This document shows positions 5,009 through 6,446 of a DNA stretch of 6,446 nt, in pieces. Positions within the stretch are counted from its first letter, which is position 1. Every line of letters begins with the position of its first letter. Both the position numbers and the translations under genes were made by a program. Under the pieces are notes generated by a model, which saw only the letters and a list, made by a program, of their open reading frames with translations, was not told the DNA's origin and made no database searches. Origin of the DNA: an uncultured Methanobrevibacter sp. GTDB taxonomy: Archaea; Methanobacteriota; Methanobacteria; Methanobacteriales; Methanobacteriaceae. Where the stretch lies: assembly GCF_900316895.1 (NCBI RefSeq), contig NZ_ONER01000083.1, positions 1 through 6,446 of the forward strand. The letters are read 5' to 3'.

Positions 5009-5326
5009 ATGGGATCAAGTAAAGACTATCTAGAATATGTCCTTGAGCAGTTATCATTATTGGATGACATCTCATATAGGGCCATGATGGGAGAATACAT
5101 CATATACTATCGCGGAAAGATTATTGGAGGCATCTATGATGACCGTTTTCTTGTAAAGCCAGTGAAATCCGCAAAGGAAATAATGCCCGATGCAAAGATG
5201 GAATTGCCATACGAAGGCGCAAAGGAAATGCTGCTCGTTGATGATGTGGAAAACAGAAAGTTCCTTGAAAAGCTGTTGAAAGCAATGTATGAAGAGCTTC
5301 CCGCTCCAAAGAAAAGACGCAAGTAG
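5009..5326 (+). CDS. TfoX/Sxy N-terminal-domain protein
   Basis: The 105-residue product consists of a single TfoX N-terminal domain. The pattern YVLEQLSLLDDISYRAMMGEYIIYYRGKIIGGIYDDRFLVKPV (10-52) corresponds to the family's R-x-M-x-G...Y-x-x-G-x-x-x-G-x-x-x-D-x-x-x-x-K signature. A short helix-rich end (80-96) is followed by the basic tail PKKRRK. In Gammaproteobacteria full-length TfoX/Sxy regulates competence genes with CRP, but it has a second domain that is absent here. Stand-alone N-terminal domains occur in many bacteria and some archaea without known function, so a competence role should not be assumed. Own promoter, ribosome binding site and an upstream terminator indicate a single-gene unit. 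It converges on the flavin oxidoreductase gene across a 111-bp gap. Confidence 0.82.
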   Translation: MGSSKDYLEYVLEQLSLLDDISYRAMMGEYIIYYRGKIIGGIYDDRFLVKPVKSAKEIMPDAKMELPYEGAKEMLLVDDVENRKFLEKLLKAMYEELPAPKKRRK

Positions 5327-5374
5327 AAAATGCAAGAAAACTTCGACGTTCAACATACACATACCATTTCAACA

Positions 5375-5389
5375 CTAAAAAAGAAATAA
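5375..5389 (-). terminator. Possible oligo-T stop for the flavin oxidoreductase transcript
   Basis: The minus strand reads TTATTTCTTTTTTAG about 50 nt beyond the oxidoreductase stop codon. It is the only T-rich tract in the 5327-5437 gap that faces that transcript. No hairpin is evident. Confidence 0.3.
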
Positions 5390-5437
5390 CCGGAGATTAA
5401 ACATGAATCATCGAAAGTTTAGGGTTTGCCACACCGA

Positions 5438-6445
5438 CTAATACTTAAAACAGGTACTAGTTTTCTTAGAGTAGCAGTTATTACAGCTTTGACAGATTGA
5501 TTCACCTTCGCCATTAGCTTTCCAGTCGGCCAAAAAGTCTGCCTGTGCCACAAACGGCTTGGACATTGACAAGAACTCCACATTTGAATGGTTCAAGACA
5601 TCATTCATTGATTTCATGTCCCTTAAAGATCCTCCCAAAATAACCGGAATATCTAAAGAGCCAATCAGCTCATCGGCATATACCAAAAATGGATTCTTTT
5701 CCTTGCCGTCATAAAGATAGGATATTGTACGTGCAGTCAATTGTATGCTGTCTGCACCTGCTATCTCCAATTCCTTTGCAACCCTGATACTCTCATCCGC
5801 AGTCATTCCATCCTTTCTTACATCCCACGGGTTTATTCTGATGCTTACATGAAAACCAGGCATTGTCTTTTTGATAACCTTGATAATCTCAGAGGCAATT
5901 CTCACACGATTTTCAGTATTTCCCCCATAATTATCATCTCTTTGGTTAAAATAAGGATTTATAAAGCGTGCCAAATAGAAATTATTACCCATGTCAATCT
6001 GAATTCCGTCAAAACCTGCAAATGAGAACTTCTTGGCAGCCATTATCACTTCAGCCTGCAGTTTCCTTATTCCACCAGTGGTCAGGTCATTTGGCTCTGC
6101 CTTCTGATTGTCACCGTCATCATAGTAGAAAAACGCCAGCTGACCGAGAATAGGCACATCAAAATTATGGCAGATGTCGGTTACCATCTTATATTCCTTA
6201 ACAAAACCCAAATAATTCAGGTTTGCTGAATATTGTGCAAAACGGTCCTTACGGTCAAACACAAACATCTCGGATATAATCAGACCTGTTCCGCTTCCTG
6301 CAATCCTTTCATACTTATCATAGATTGCAGGGGATAAAAATCCTCCTTCTTCGGTTTCTGTTTCCCATGTTCCAGTTCTGACAATTCTGCTGTTAAGCTT
6401 TAAATCTCCCAATTGACATTCATCAAAAATATCCTTCATAATCAT
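5438..6445 (-). CDS. Old Yellow Enzyme-like NADH:flavin oxidoreductase with C-terminal cysteine cluster
   Basis: The 335-residue protein is a single FMN-binding TIM barrel of the Old Yellow Enzyme / 2,4-dienoyl-CoA reductase type. Visible landmarks are LNSRIVRTGTWE (17-28), GFDGIQIDMGNNFYLARFINPYFNQRDDNYGGNTENRVRI (144-183), SIRINPWD (201-208), PVILGGSL (267-274) and the FMN-phosphate region SMSKPFVAQADF (293-304). The usual H-x-x-H/N substrate pair is replaced by D151 and N154, and the QLxHAGR motif by GQLAFFYY (101-108). The tail has C318, C321, C324 and C332, resembling a compressed form of the [4Fe-4S] motif of dienoyl-CoA reductases, but the FAD/NAD(P)H domain of those enzymes is absent. 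Substrate is unknown. The ATG at 6445 touches the window edge; ATG 6439 (giving MKDIFDECQLG) is an equally good start, and an extension beyond the window cannot be excluded. Confidence 0.85.
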   Translation of the reverse strand: MIMKDIFDECQLGDLKLNSRIVRTGTWETETEEGGFLSPAIYDKYERIAGSGTGLIISEMFVFDRKDRFAQYSANLNYLGFVKEYKMVTDICHNFDVPILGQLAFFYYDDGDNQKAEPNDLTTGGIRKLQAEVIMAAKKFSFAGFDGIQIDMGNNFYLARFINPYFNQRDDNYGGNTENRVRIASEIIKVIKKTMPGFHVSIRINPWDVRKDGMTADESIRVAKELEIAGADSIQLTARTISYLYDGKEKNPFLVYADELIGSLDIPVILGGSLRDMKSMNDVLNHSNVEFLSMSKPFVAQADFLADWKANGEGESICQSCNNCYSKKTSTCFKY

Positions 6446-6446
6446 C

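Noticed and set aside
5072..5375. Three minus-strand frames opposite the TfoX-like gene
   Set aside because: The plus-strand frame has a clear TfoX pattern and a good ribosome binding site; the opposite frames show no motif.
5330..5389. 19-codon frame right after the TfoX-like stop
   Set aside because: No ribosome binding site, no motif, and a lysine-rich end expected from A-rich DNA.

Overview
The window looks like chromosomal DNA of a methanogenic archaeon of the order Methanobacteriales, most likely Methanobrevibacter. This rests on several signs. The DNA is AT-rich. TATA boxes of archaeal type lie at plausible distances from starts (3989-3996, minus-strand 2549-2542). Oligo-T tracts resemble archaeal terminators. 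QueC carries an archaeal-type TFPDN variant, and a small single-span DUF4012-like protein resembles ones I associate with this genus. The genus is an inference; no rRNA or other marker is present.

Layout: (1) 29-1857, plus strand: larC (nickel-pincer cofactor cyclometallase) and queC (7-cyano-7-deazaguanine synthase for archaeosine) overlap by ATGA, so they are probably co-transcribed. (2) 1854-3861, minus strand: an M48 metalloprotease with two C-terminal zinc ribbons, then a small winged-helix regulator 10 bp downstream, then a stand-alone VWA protein with its own promoter. queC and the VWA gene converge and overlap by 4 bp, and a perfect 10-bp inverted repeat spans both stop codons. (3) 3862-4105: divergent promoter region between the protease and the next plus-strand gene. 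(4) 4106-5326, plus strand: a membrane-anchored DUF4012-like protein with a long hairpin terminator, then a TfoX N-terminal-domain protein with its own promoter and ribosome binding site. (5) 5438-6445, minus strand: an Old Yellow Enzyme-like flavin oxidoreductase with four C-terminal cysteines; its start lies at the window edge.

The genes do not form one recognisable pathway. The best candidate for a local functional unit is the protease / winged-helix / VWA group. The exact 10-mer TTGTGTATAA occurs at the core promoter of the protease-regulator pair and again just downstream of the VWA TATA box, where it forms part of GTGTA-N5-TACAC. This suggests, without proving, that the small regulator controls both units. 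I found no rRNA, tRNA, CRISPR array, transposase or phage gene, and nothing that clearly amounts to a new defence or mobile system.
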